Of a stretch of 64,000 nucleotides of DNA, positions 46,807 through 55,846 are shown piece by piece; positions within the stretch are counted from its first letter, which is position 1, and each line of letters opens with the position of its first letter. The stretch comes from Thiospirillum jenense (GTDB lineage Bacteria > Pseudomonadota > Gammaproteobacteria > Chromatiales > Chromatiaceae), in contig NZ_JABVCQ010000008.1 of the NCBI RefSeq assembly GCF_014145225.1, positions 59,498 to 123,497 of the forward strand. The letters are read 5' to 3'. The notes under the pieces were generated by a model. The model saw only the letters and a list, made by a program, of their open reading frames with translations, did not search any database and had not been told where the DNA came from. Both the position numbers and the translations under genes were made by a program.

Positions 46807-47621
46807 ATGATTAAATGATTTGCTGACGGTTGACATAAACGGATTTGTAATGGCGCGAAAGGTTCAGCTTGAATACAGTCTAAAAGTGCCGCCCGCATCA
46901 ATTCCAAAACGGCTAATAACGTAATGACCACGCCCGCTCGCCCTTCGTGTAATGTGAGTAAATCGTAAAAAGAAACGGAATTGATTGTCTGTAAATGCGC
47001 CATAATTACGGTCATACGGTCGCGTTGAGATAATGGCTCTTGTATCACTTGATGTGCCGTGAACTGTTGAGCGCGTTTTAATACCTGCTGCAATGCGTTT
47101 AATACGTCAGTTAATGCAACGGGCGGGGGCGGGCGGCGTGGTAAATACATTGGCGGTGCAATACACACGGCAAATACATCACGCCCCAATTGCGGCAATT
47201 GATCGAGCGCGACCGCGGCCTGTTTGATTTGTTCGTATTCTAATAAACGCTGAATTAACGTCGCCTGTAAATCGGGTTCATCGCTATCAACTGGATTATC
47301 ATTCGGCAATAATAACCGCGATTTGATTTCGCATAATAACGCCGCCATCACCAAATATTCCGCCGCCAATTCCAGTTTGAGCGCCTGCATCAATTCAATA
47401 TAAACCAAATACTGGCGCGTGATTTCAGTCAGCGGAATTGCCAGAATATCTAAATGCTGCCGCCGAATAAGATACAACAATAAATCCAGCGGCCCTTCAA
47501 AAGTTTCTAAAATGATTTCCAGCGCATCGGGTGGAATGTATAAATCCATTGGCAATTCATGCAGCGGTTGACCATGCACCATTGCGAATGGCGGCGTTTG
47601 TTCAGCAGCGACGGTTGTCAT
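46803..47621 (-). CDS. scpA: Segregation and condensation protein A
   Basis: This 272-residue kleisin has the N-terminal SMC-neck-binding part (LETFEGPLDLLLYLIRRQHLDI) and C-terminal winged helix. It bridges the SMC heads and binds ScpB. It is followed directly by scpB and stands 57 bases after trpS. Confidence 0.94.
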   Translation of the reverse strand: MTTVAAEQTPPFAMVHGQPLHELPMDLYIPPDALEIILETFEGPLDLLLYLIRRQHLDILAIPLTEITRQYLVYIELMQALKLELAAEYLVMAALLCEIKSRLLLPNDNPVDSDEPDLQATLIQRLLEYEQIKQAAVALDQLPQLGRDVFAVCIAPPMYLPRRPPPPVALTDVLNALQQVLKRAQQFTAHQVIQEPLSQRDRMTVIMAHLQTINSVSFYDLLTLHEGRAGVVITLLAVLELMRAALLDCIQAEPFAPLQIRLCQPSANHLIM

Positions 47622-47678
47622 TGCGTTAGTTTATTCATCAGTCATTAGTTAGGTGAAATAACACGGTGCAATTTTAAT

Positions 47679-48893
47679 TCACGCTAATGCCATCGCGTGG
47701 CGCACTTCAATCATGGTTTCCTGTGCCACTTGTCGCGCCCGTTCACAGCCTTCATTCACAATTGCCTGCACCAATTCGGGTTGTTGTTCTAATGCCTGCG
47801 CCTGTGCTTGAATCGGTGCTAATTCAGCGCAAATCGCCGTAATAATCGGTTGTTTGCATTCCAAACAGCCAATACCCGCCGATTGACAGCCCTGTTTTAC
47901 CCAGTTTTTAATGTCATCATTGGAATAGACTTGATGCAATTGCCACACCGGACAAGCAGCGGGATCACCCGGATCAGTGCGGCGAATACGGCGCGGATCA
48001 GTCGGCATGGTGCGCAATTTCTTTTCAATTGCCGCCGGTGTTTCACGCAAACCAATCGTATTGCCATAAGATTTAGACATCTTTTGACCATCTAACCCCG
48101 GCATTTTTGATGCCTGAGTTAATAGCGGCTGCGGTTCGGGTAAAATCACGCGACCACCGCCTTCTAAATAACCGAGCAGACGTTCTTTATCCGTTGGCGT
48201 TAAATTGACCTGCTGATCTAATAATGAACGCGCCGTGACCAATGCTTCTTGATCGCCCTGTTCTTGATAAGCGCGGCGCAACCGATCCAATAACGCCGCG
48301 TCCTTTTTATTCATTTGATGTTTGGCAGTGTCAGCTTTGATTTCAAAATCCGGCTCACGGCCATAAATATGATTAAACCGCCGTGCAATTTCACGGGTCA
48401 TTTCCACATGCGCTACTTGATCTTCACCGACGGGGACTAATCCAGCGCGGTAAATTAAAATGTCGGCGCTTTGCAATAATGGATAACCAAGAAATCCATA
48501 GGTCGCCAAGTCTTTTTCTTTTAATTTTTCTTGCTGATCTTTATAGGTTGGGACGCGCTCTAGCCAACCCAGCGGTGTAATCATTGATAATAATAAATGC
48601 AATTCCGCATGTTCTGGTACGCGGGATTGAATAAATAAAGTTGCCGATTTGGCATCAATGCCCGCCGCTAACCAATCAATCACCATATCCCAGGTATTTT
48701 TCGGAATGGCGGTTGGATTATCATAATCCGTTGTTAAAGCGTGCCAATCAGCGGCAAAAAAGAAGCATTGATAATTATGCTGTAATGCGAGCCAATTTTT
48801 CAATACGCCATGATAATGACCTAAATGGAGTTGTCCAGTCGGTCGCATACCAGATAAGACGCGGGGCGCTTGTGCAATTGAAGGTGTTGTCAC
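47679..48893 (-). CDS. trpS: Tryptophanyl-tRNA synthetase
   Basis: This 404-residue class I enzyme has the HIGH-type motif HLGHYHG and KMSKS in QKMSKSYGNT. It is longer than the ~334-residue E. coli form because of a middle insertion (about 145-260) and a Cys-rich stretch (CQSAGIGCLECKQP), a known class. It charges tRNA-Trp. It lies 13 bases after the M50 peptidase gene on the same strand. Confidence 0.96.
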   Translation of the reverse strand: MTTPSIAQAPRVLSGMRPTGQLHLGHYHGVLKNWLALQHNYQCFFFAADWHALTTDYDNPTAIPKNTWDMVIDWLAAGIDAKSATLFIQSRVPEHAELHLLLSMITPLGWLERVPTYKDQQEKLKEKDLATYGFLGYPLLQSADILIYRAGLVPVGEDQVAHVEMTREIARRFNHIYGREPDFEIKADTAKHQMNKKDAALLDRLRRAYQEQGDQEALVTARSLLDQQVNLTPTDKERLLGYLEGGGRVILPEPQPLLTQASKMPGLDGQKMSKSYGNTIGLRETPAAIEKKLRTMPTDPRRIRRTDPGDPAACPVWQLHQVYSNDDIKNWVKQGCQSAGIGCLECKQPIITAICAELAPIQAQAQALEQQPELVQAIVNEGCERARQVAQETMIEVRHAMALA

Positions 48894-48906
48894 GTTGTCT
48901 TAACCT

Positions 48907-49596
48907 TTAAAAGGGAAATAATTCTCGAACAATAGCGTTGCCCGGTATCATTGCCAATAATAGCGCAACGCTGGGTTGTAAAACTTTTTCTAATATGCCC
49001 GTAAATAATAAAACTAATAAAATAATTAAGCCGAACGGTTCTAAACGACTAAACACTCGTGAGAGTGGACGCGGTAATAAAGCATTAATCACGCGGCCGC
49101 CGTCCAGTGGTAGGAGTGGAAATAAATTGAGTGCCAATAGTACTAAATTGATTAATACGCCGGCGGCGGCCATTGAAATTAGCACAGCGGCGCTTGCTGA
49201 ATTGGGCGCAAATTTTAGGATATGAATAGCGATTAAAATGACCAGCCCCCACAGAAATGCCATCAATAAGTTTGCACCCGGACCGGCAAGCGCCACGAAT
49301 GCCATATCCCGACGTGGATGGCGGAGTTGATGCCAATTCACTGGCACAGGCTTGGCCCAGCCAAATAACAGCGAACTGCCACTTAGTGCAACAGATAATG
49401 CAAAAATCGTTATTGGAACTAATAAAGTTCCGACTAAATCAATATGTTTTAGCGGATTAAAGGTGACGCGCCCTAAGCGATAGGCGGTGTCATCACCCAA
49501 TTGACGCGCCATAAAACCATGCGCGGCTTCATGCACGGTAATTGCTAATAACACCGGTAGCGCCAATACGGCAAGTTGTTGAAAAATTGCGTTCAT
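48907..49596 (-). CDS. Site-2-protease-like M50 membrane peptidase
   Basis: About 229 residues with six hydrophobic helices. The zinc-binding motif HEAAH lies in the first helix (ITVHEAAHGFMA), and the third ligand motif is in LFPLLPLDGGRV. Such peptidases cut substrates inside the membrane. ATG at 49596 is chosen; the frame extends to 49659 but those residues are His-rich and unlike the family. It begins the conserved M50-trpS-scpA-scpB-rluB cluster. Confidence 0.88.
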   Translation of the reverse strand: MNAIFQQLAVLALPVLLAITVHEAAHGFMARQLGDDTAYRLGRVTFNPLKHIDLVGTLLVPITIFALSVALSGSSLLFGWAKPVPVNWHQLRHPRRDMAFVALAGPGANLLMAFLWGLVILIAIHILKFAPNSASAAVLISMAAAGVLINLVLLALNLFPLLPLDGGRVINALLPRPLSRVFSRLEPFGLIILLVLLFTGILEKVLQPSVALLLAMIPGNAIVRELFPF

Positions 49597-49663
49597 TTTA
49601 TGATGCAGTGCGACCGAACAATGATGAAAATCGTGCGTGCTATGATGTGATTGATGCAATTAG

Positions 49664-49699
49664 AAAATAAAATACCCCGCTATTGAAAGTGCGGGGTAT
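49664..49699 (-). terminator. Terminator after cytochrome b561 gene
   Basis: On the minus strand ATACCCCGC-ACTTTCAATA-GCGGGGTAT is a perfect 9-bp stem, followed by TTTATTTT. Confidence 0.88.
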
Positions 49700-49743
49700 G
49701 GTGAGTTGCTATTTATCTTCTGGTGGGCATTTTTATAATGCGA

Positions 49744-50301
49744 TCACCGCCCCCAGGGCAGCATCCGTTCTAATGCGCCATCGCGCAATATGTACTGATG
49801 CCAAATAGCGGCGGCAACGTGCAGGATCAATAATGTCATTAAACCAATCACCATGACATCGCCATGCAACACTTCCATCACTTCATGTAGCCAACGAATG
49901 TCGCCCGTGATCGAGGGAATTGAAACGCCAAAAAATTGCGCGTCAAATCCTTTGGTTGCAATACGCAAATAACCAAAAATTGGAATAAACAAGGTGGCGA
50001 GGTTGAGTAAAACATGGGCAATCCGTGCTGCTGCGAGTGACCATTGAGGGGCGGATGAAATGGGCGCAGGGGGCGGTGTAACACGCGCCCAGGCAATGCG
50101 CGCTATGGTAATGAAAAATAATAGGATGCCAACCGACATGTGTAAGCCTAGATACATCATGTATGCTTCTTCGCCTTTCGGGGCGGATTCACGCAGCGCA
50201 TTGGTGACTAATAAACCGACAATTAAAACGACCACGAGCCAATGAAAACTTTGCGCAACTATGCCATAGCGCGTGCTGAGTTGGGTGTCATCAGTGGACA
50301 T
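49744..50301 (-). CDS. Cytochrome b561 (CybB family)
   Basis: 185 residues, four membrane helices with heme-ligand histidines (AQSFHWLVV, GLHMSVGILL, WLHEVMEVLHGDV and LHVAAAIWHQYI). It carries electrons in the inner membrane, probably from quinol to a soluble acceptor or superoxide. A single-gene unit with its own terminator. Upstream, a palindrome TTGAT-N8-ATCAA (about 50366-50383) has the wrong spacing for an FNR site. Confidence 0.9.
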   Translation of the reverse strand: MSTDDTQLSTRYGIVAQSFHWLVVVLIVGLLVTNALRESAPKGEEAYMMYLGLHMSVGILLFFITIARIAWARVTPPPAPISSAPQWSLAAARIAHVLLNLATLFIPIFGYLRIATKGFDAQFFGVSIPSITGDIRWLHEVMEVLHGDVMVIGLMTLLILHVAAAIWHQYILRDGALERMLPWGR

Positions 50302-50384
50302 TAAATTTCACTCCTGAGTTGATGGGGGTGGATTGGAAGTGTGCGAAATGATGATGGACGTTATTTGATTAAAATAGATCAAAT

Positions 50385-51110
50385 CTAAAAATTACTCCAC
50401 GAATTAGCACGGCGGCGCAGGCGCAGATAAGGCAACATTAGCCCTAATACAACGCCACCACCAGCCACCGTTGCACCAATTAAAAACCAGCGTTGTTGGT
50501 CACGATTACGCAATACAAGATTTTCCTGTTCTAATTCCCCAACTTTGCCAGTTAATAGGGCAATATTTTCCTGCAAAGAGGCGCGCTCTTGCGTGATGTC
50601 CACAACATTTGCAGCCGCCCGCTGGATTTCAATTAACTCACGGTCGAGTTGTTCTTTACGCCGCAGCGTTTTTTCATAAGCCGTTTTTAATGCGGCATGT
50701 TCAATTTCCAGTTTGCTGAGTTTCGCGGCTAATTGACCGGGTTCTTGTTGCAATTCATTTAAGCGGGTTTGAATAGCCGTCAAGCGTTCCCGCGCTGCGG
50801 GTTCTTCTTGCAAATAACGCGACAGAATAAAACCAATCGTATTATCACTCAAACGTACCTGGGTATAGCCATTATCTTTATCTTCAGCAATCACTTCGAC
50901 TTCAGTACCACTTGGTAACATCCGCATAATGCGGTGACGAGTACTGGCGCCGCTGCGTAAATGAAATTCGCCTAAATCAGTGACATACGCGGTATCAGCA
51001 ATTGCCAATGAACTTTGCATGAAACATGCGAAGATAACGGCGAATAATCCAGCGCGAAATGCTGAAAAAAAGATCGTAGTCAGCGGTGGGGTAGGAGAAT
51101 GAATACGCAT
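50385..51110 (-). CDS. SH3-domain, coiled-coil membrane protein (TIGR04211 type)
   Basis: About 241 residues: signal/anchor (about 10-38), bacterial SH3 domain (about 40-105; LGEFHLRSGASTRHRIMRML and GFILSRYL), a long coiled coil (about 110-205), and a C-terminal membrane helix (about 208-228) with a basic end. The layout matches a gammaproteobacterial family of periplasmic SH3 proteins with unknown role, perhaps cell-wall binding. ATG at 51110; the frame extends to TTG 51128 over the argF end. It follows argF on the same strand. Confidence 0.8.
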   Translation of the reverse strand: MRIHSPTPPLTTIFFSAFRAGLFAVIFACFMQSSLAIADTAYVTDLGEFHLRSGASTRHRIMRMLPSGTEVEVIAEDKDNGYTQVRLSDNTIGFILSRYLQEEPAARERLTAIQTRLNELQQEPGQLAAKLSKLEIEHAALKTAYEKTLRRKEQLDRELIEIQRAAANVVDITQERASLQENIALLTGKVGELEQENLVLRNRDQQRWFLIGATVAGGGVVLGLMLPYLRLRRRANSWSNF

Positions 51111-51121
51111 ATTAACTGGAA

Positions 51122-52051
51122 TTAACAAATGGACGCCGTGACGAGTAAATATTCTAATAACGCCTTTTGGGCGTGAAGCCGATTTTCTGCTTCATCCCAC
51201 ACCACTGACTGCGGGCCATCAATCACGCTGGCTGAGACTTCTTCACCACGATGGGCGGGTAAACAGTGCATAAATAACGCATCGGATTTGGCGTGTGCCA
51301 TGATGTCATCATTGACGCAATAATTGGCAAATGCAATACACCGCCGTTCAGCGTCGGCTTCTTGACCCATGCTGGCCCAAACGTCGGTGATAATTAAATC
51401 GGCATTGGTGGCGGCTTGATTGGGATCGCGCATGAGCGTGTAATGACCGGCGGCGCGGTTTAATACATCAGCGGCGGGTTCAAAACCATCAGGACAGGCG
51501 ATTTTGAGATGAAAATCGAATAATTGGGCGGCGTTTAAATACGAATTGCACATGTTATTGCCATCGCCAATGTACGCGACCGTGCAACCAGTAATAGTAC
51601 CGCGTTGTTCATAATAGGTTTGAATATCGGCCAGAACTTGGCAGGGATGAAACCGATCAGTTAACCCATTAATCACAGGGACGCTGGAATGCTGGGCGAA
51701 TAATTCGACCGTGTCATGTTCAAAGGTGCGAATCATAATGGCGTCCACCATGCGCGATAAAACCCGCGCCGTGTCGGGAATGGGTTCGCCGCGGCCCAAT
51801 TGCGTATCACGCGGAGATAAAAACAGCGCATGTCCGCCCAATTGCACCATGCCAACTTCAAATGAAACGCGGGTGCGGGTGGAGGATTTCTCAAAAATCA
51901 TGCCCAAGGTGCGTTGTTTTAATGGCGTATGAATCACGCCCGCTCGCTGCCACTGTTTTAATTCAATTGCCCGTTGAATTAACTGCTGCGCGGCGTCTGG
52001 CGTCAAATCAAGTAGGGTTAAAAAATGGGACGGGTGGGACTGTGTCTCCAT
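51122..52051 (-). CDS. argF: Ornithine carbamoyltransferase
   Basis: About 309 residues with the carbamoyl-phosphate motif STRTR ([12 protein letters not shown]), HPCQVLAD and the catalytic [10 protein letters not shown]. It makes citrulline from ornithine in arginine synthesis. ATG at 52051 is used, with GGAAG ten bases upstream; the frame runs on to 52102 into argD. It follows argD by 25 bases. Confidence 0.95.
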   Translation of the reverse strand: METQSHPSHFLTLLDLTPDAAQQLIQRAIELKQWQRAGVIHTPLKQRTLGMIFEKSSTRTRVSFEVGMVQLGGHALFLSPRDTQLGRGEPIPDTARVLSRMVDAIMIRTFEHDTVELFAQHSSVPVINGLTDRFHPCQVLADIQTYYEQRGTITGCTVAYIGDGNNMCNSYLNAAQLFDFHLKIACPDGFEPAADVLNRAAGHYTLMRDPNQAATNADLIITDVWASMGQEADAERRCIAFANYCVNDDIMAHAKSDALFMHCLPAHRGEEVSASVIDGPQSVVWDEAENRLHAQKALLEYLLVTASIC

Positions 52052-52076
52052 TGCGGTGCAACTTCCAGTGGCGAGT

Positions 52077-53261
52077 TTAATGCGAGGGATTAAGAAAAGC
52101 ACGGATGAGTTGGGTTAATTGCTCAACTAACTGTGCGATCTGCGCCGGGGTGATAATTAACGGCGGTAATAACCGAATGACGCGCCCGGCGGTGACGTTA
52201 ATTAATAATCCCGCGTCGAGTGCCTGTTTAACTAATACGCCGCAGTCACGATCTAATTCAATACCCACCATTAATCCCCGCCCGCGAATGGCGACAACAC
52301 CAGCCACGTCATTTAATTGGGCGCGCAAGTCGTTAAATAATTGAGCGCCTAATTCACCTGCCCGCGTGGCCAGTTGTTGATTGGTTAATGTGTCTAATAC
52401 CGCTAATGCAGCGCAACAGGCGAGTGGATTACCGCCAAAGGTTGAGCCATGATTGCCGGGGGCAAAGACTTCTGCCGCCGCCCCGCGTGCTAAACAAGCG
52501 CCAATTGGCACGCCATTAGCTAATCCTTTGGCGAGGGTCATTACGTCGGGTTGAATCGCGCTGTGTTGATGAGCGAATAATTGACCGGTGCGCCCCATGC
52601 CGGTTTGAATTTCATCCAACATTAATAACCAATGGTGCTGGTCGCAGTATTGACGCAATTGCACGAGGTAATCATCAGCCGGGACAATAACGCCGCCTTC
52701 GCCTTGAATTGGTTCAACTAATACGGCGACAATAGAGGGGCAATTCGCGGCGACCATTTCAATTGCCGCAATGTCGTTATACGGTACGCGCACGAAGCCC
52801 TGCACCAGCGGTTCAAAACCGGCTTGGGTTTTGCGGTTGCCGGTGGCGGTCAAGGTGGCGAGGGTGCGGCCGTGAAAACTGCCTTCCGTGACCAAAATGG
52901 TCGGCTGGGTAATGCCGCGCCGGTGGGCGTACAACCGCGCCAGCTTGATGGCGGCTTCATTGGCTTCGGCGCCGGAATTGGCAAAAAATACGCGCTCCAT
53001 GCCCGCCAATGCCGTCAAACGCTCGGCCAATTGTTCCTGCGCGGCGATGCGGTACAGATTGGAGGTGTGCAGCAATTTGCCCGCCTGCGCACACAGCGCC
53101 TGCGTGACTGCGGGGTGGGCGTGACCTAAGCCGCAGACGGCGATGCCCGACAGTGCGTCCAAATACTGCCGCCCCATGTTATCCCATAACCAAACGCCGT
53201 CGCCGCGCTCGAAGGTCACGGGGAGTCTGGCGTAGGTGGACATCAAATAATGCTCGCCCAT
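52077..53261 (-). CDS. argD: Acetylornithine aminotransferase
   Basis: About 394 residues, a PLP-dependent class III aminotransferase with [29 protein letters not shown] and the PLP-lysine in [13 protein letters not shown]. It forms N-acetylornithine in arginine synthesis. ATG at 53261 has GAGG upstream; the frame extends seven codons further. The N-terminal third (52.8-53.26 kb) is clearly GC-richer than the rest. Confidence 0.95.
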   Translation of the reverse strand: MGEHYLMSTYARLPVTFERGDGVWLWDNMGRQYLDALSGIAVCGLGHAHPAVTQALCAQAGKLLHTSNLYRIAAQEQLAERLTALAGMERVFFANSGAEANEAAIKLARLYAHRRGITQPTILVTEGSFHGRTLATLTATGNRKTQAGFEPLVQGFVRVPYNDIAAIEMVAANCPSIVAVLVEPIQGEGGVIVPADDYLVQLRQYCDQHHWLLMLDEIQTGMGRTGQLFAHQHSAIQPDVMTLAKGLANGVPIGACLARGAAAEVFAPGNHGSTFGGNPLACCAALAVLDTLTNQQLATRAGELGAQLFNDLRAQLNDVAGVVAIRGRGLMVGIELDRDCGVLVKQALDAGLLINVTAGRVIRLLPPLIITPAQIAQLVEQLTQLIRAFLNPSH

Positions 53262-53292
53262 TTCTGCCCTCGTCATGTGCAAATGCGCACTA

Positions 53293-53336
53293 GAAAATAA
53301 AGAAGGCGGTTTTATTCAGGTTTGAAAAAACCGCCT
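53293..53336 (-). terminator. Terminator after pgsA
   Basis: On the minus strand AGGCGGTTTT pairs with AAAACCGCCT and TCTTTATTTT follows. It separates pgsA from argD. Confidence 0.88.
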
Positions 53337-53399
53337 CGCGGGTGATTACTATAGCAGTGACATTGGCATAGAAACAACTTGCGACAACCCAAGCGCGCA

Positions 53400-53969
53400 T
53401 TACGGCGGCGGGGGTTGACCAGTCAAACTTGGCCACGCGGCGCGCAAATACTGCACCATTGACCACAGGGTTAAGCCCGCGGCTAGGTACAGTAACACCA
53501 ATGCAATGTTGGCAATCGGTAAACCAAATAGCGGCTCGCGCAGAATTAACAGCGCAATCGCAATCATTTGCAGCGTGGTTTTCCATTTGCCCGCCGCCGA
53601 GACTGCCACCTGTGTCCGCGCCCCGATTTCAGCCATCCACTCGCGCAATGCGGACACCGTGATTTCACGCCCGATAATCACCGCGGCCGGTAATGCCAAC
53701 CAGGGCGTCGGGTCGGCTTGCACTAATAACACCAGCGCCACTGCGACGATTAATTTATCCGCCACCGGGTCAAGAAATGCGCCCAATGAGGTGGTTTGAT
53801 GCCAGCGCCGCGCTAAATAACCATCCAGCCAGTCGGTAATGGCGGCGGTAATAAAAATCCCCAAACAAATCAGGCGCGTCCCGTTCATTGGTAAATAAAA
53901 CACAATGACGAACACGGGAATTAACCCAATGCGTAAAAAGGTAAGCAAATTAGGGATGTTATTCAACAT
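53400..53969 (-). CDS. pgsA: CDP-diacylglycerol-glycerol-3-phosphate phosphatidyltransferase
   Basis: 189 residues with the CDP-alcohol phosphotransferase motif DGYLARRWHQTTSLGAFLDP plus the following VADK, carrying all conserved aspartates, and several membrane helices. It makes phosphatidylglycerophosphate. The end is Pro-rich (QPPPP). It is a single gene with its own terminator. Confidence 0.95.
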   Translation of the reverse strand: MLNNIPNLLTFLRIGLIPVFVIVFYLPMNGTRLICLGIFITAAITDWLDGYLARRWHQTTSLGAFLDPVADKLIVAVALVLLVQADPTPWLALPAAVIIGREITVSALREWMAEIGARTQVAVSAAGKWKTTLQMIAIALLILREPLFGLPIANIALVLLYLAAGLTLWSMVQYLRAAWPSLTGQPPPP

Positions 53970-54095
53970 CTACTCGCAGGTCTCTTCATGTCCAATCCGC
54001 CACACGCGGGGTTGCATCATTATTTAATGCTGGCGTGGTGGCGACCAGTTGATGCACAAAAGTCATTAAACGTTGCACCAGTTCAATCCGTTTTG

Positions 54096-54174
54096 TTTAA
54101 TCCCGTTGTCATGGTTGTTATCCAATGAAACAACGGGGGATTTAATCAATCTCACCGGCACTCGTCCAGTGAGA
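54096..54174 (-). terminator. Hairpins downstream of PucC-like gene
   Basis: TCTCACTGG...CCGGTGAGA (54150-54174) begins at the base after the stop codon. A second inverted repeat with ACAACGGG...CCCGTTGT follows (54096-54145). T-runs are short, so termination is likely but not certain. Confidence 0.5.
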
Positions 54175-55599
54175 TTACAGCATTTCGGCAATGCCAAACG
54201 GTTTATCCGAATGCGCCCGCAGCCGCTGTTTGCCCAGCAATAATGGCAAAGCAACGATTAACGTGGCAACCAACATCACTATTTCAATGCTGTACACCAC
54301 ATTGTAACCCAGCGCCGGATTGACCGCCCCCGCGCCAAACCAGCCGGCATTGGCGGCACCGCTCAACACGTCACGGATAGTGCCGCCGATCAGGATGGCA
54401 CCGCCCGCGGCCGTGGCTTGCACTGCCCCCCACGCGCCGAGCGCCAGTCCGCTGTGACCGTCTTCCGCCAAACTCATGGCGGTGGTGAGCGTTCCAACGG
54501 CGAATAATCCGCCGCCAAAGCCGATTAATGCCGTACCAACGCGGAAAATCCACGCCTCATGCAGGATGCCGGCGGTGATGACGGCGGAAAAGGCGATCAA
54601 ACCGAGTGCGGCACCCACCCCCGCCATGCGATTGGCGTCCCAACCGCGTGTTAACAGGACGCCGGAGAGGGTGAAAGCAACCAATGTGCCAGTTGCCCAA
54701 ATGGCGGTGAGGGCGGTGGTTTGCGCGACGCTCAGACCGAGGACTTGTCCGCCGTAGGGTTCTAATAAAATGTCTTGCATACTGAATGCGGCGGTGCCTA
54801 ATCCCACCACAATTAACAGGCGGAAGGCGAATTGATCTTGAATAAACGTTTGCCAAGTTTCCGCAAATGGTGGGCGAATGATCCGCGTGGTGGCGCGTTG
54901 CATGTCAATTGCTTCTTGCCGCCATAAAGCGGTGAAGTTGAAAATGACGCTTAAGACGGCGGCGGCTTGAATAACTTGAATTAAGCGCATTTGACTGAAA
55001 TTGGTTAGCAAGTTACCAAAGATCACGGCGCTAATCACCATGCCTAATAATAAGGTGACATACAGCAATGCAACAACGCGGGGGCGTTTATCAACGGGCG
55101 CGAGGTCGGTGGCTAATGCTAAACCCGCAGTTTGCGTCGTATGCAAGCCCGCGCCAACTAATAAAAATGCAACAGCGGCGGCAGCATAGCCCAAAATCGC
55201 TAAATCATTGCTGCTGTCGGATAATAATAGCAAAGCGAATGGCATGAATGCAAAACCGCCGAATTGTAGCAGCGTTCCCATCCAAATGTAGGGGACTCGT
55301 CTTAATCCAAATGCCGAGCGGTGGTAATCGGAACGGAAGCCAATGATGGCGCGCAGTGGTGCAAACACTAGCGGTAGCGCGATCATTAATGACACTAGCC
55401 AAACCGGCATTCCTAATTCAACCACCATGACGCGGTTGAGGGTGCCGTTGAGTAATACGATTGCCATGCCGACCGACACTTGGAATAATGATAAACGTAA
55501 TAAACGCGGCAATGGTAAGTCGGGTGTGGCAGCGTCGGCAAAGGGTAGAAAGCGAATGATGAGTTCATTTAGAACACGTTTGAAGTCTTCGGATGCCAT
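54175..55599 (-). CDS. PucC/LhaA-type BCD-family MFS protein
   Basis: This 474-residue, 12-helix major-facilitator protein has the BCD-family pattern: NGTLNRVMVVELG, FAPLRAIIGFRSDYH, LGLRRVPYIW-like GLRRVPYIWMG, and TQTAGLALATDLA. PucC, LhaA and Bch2-type proteins of this family assemble bacteriochlorophyll antenna complexes in purple bacteria. That makes a phototrophic host likely. No pufLM, pucAB or bch genes are in the window. Which antenna it serves is unknown. The C-terminal half of the gene is GC-richer than the N-terminal half. Confidence 0.85.
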   Translation of the reverse strand: MASEDFKRVLNELIIRFLPFADAATPDLPLPRLLRLSLFQVSVGMAIVLLNGTLNRVMVVELGMPVWLVSLMIALPLVFAPLRAIIGFRSDYHRSAFGLRRVPYIWMGTLLQFGGFAFMPFALLLLSDSSNDLAILGYAAAAVAFLLVGAGLHTTQTAGLALATDLAPVDKRPRVVALLYVTLLLGMVISAVIFGNLLTNFSQMRLIQVIQAAAVLSVIFNFTALWRQEAIDMQRATTRIIRPPFAETWQTFIQDQFAFRLLIVVGLGTAAFSMQDILLEPYGGQVLGLSVAQTTALTAIWATGTLVAFTLSGVLLTRGWDANRMAGVGAALGLIAFSAVITAGILHEAWIFRVGTALIGFGGGLFAVGTLTTAMSLAEDGHSGLALGAWGAVQATAAGGAILIGGTIRDVLSGAANAGWFGAGAVNPALGYNVVYSIEIVMLVATLIVALPLLLGKQRLRAHSDKPFGIAEML

Positions 55600-55846
55600 G
55601 ATGAGTGTTTGAGCCTACAGGTAAAAAAGGGCGCACCAGTCCGGGCGCGGGTGGGGATCGAGCGGTGATTTTAACCGCAATGCGCGGCAGAGGTGACACT
55701 GGTGATGGCGCCGGCGTTTTTGACATCAGGAATCACGATTGCTATTGGTGGCAGATGATCCGTTTTATTTTTTTGCGCCGCGTATTAACATTTTGTCGGC
55801 GCACCCGCTGCTGGATATCTTTGGCAATTTAACTGGAGTTAATCCT

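Noticed and set aside
50366..50383. FNR box upstream of cytochrome b561
   Set aside because: TTGAT and ATCAA are separated by eight bases instead of four.
55600..55846. PpsR-type site (TGT-N12-ACA) upstream of the PucC-like gene
   Set aside because: The only candidate TGT...ACA pair near 55608 has eight bases between halves, not twelve.
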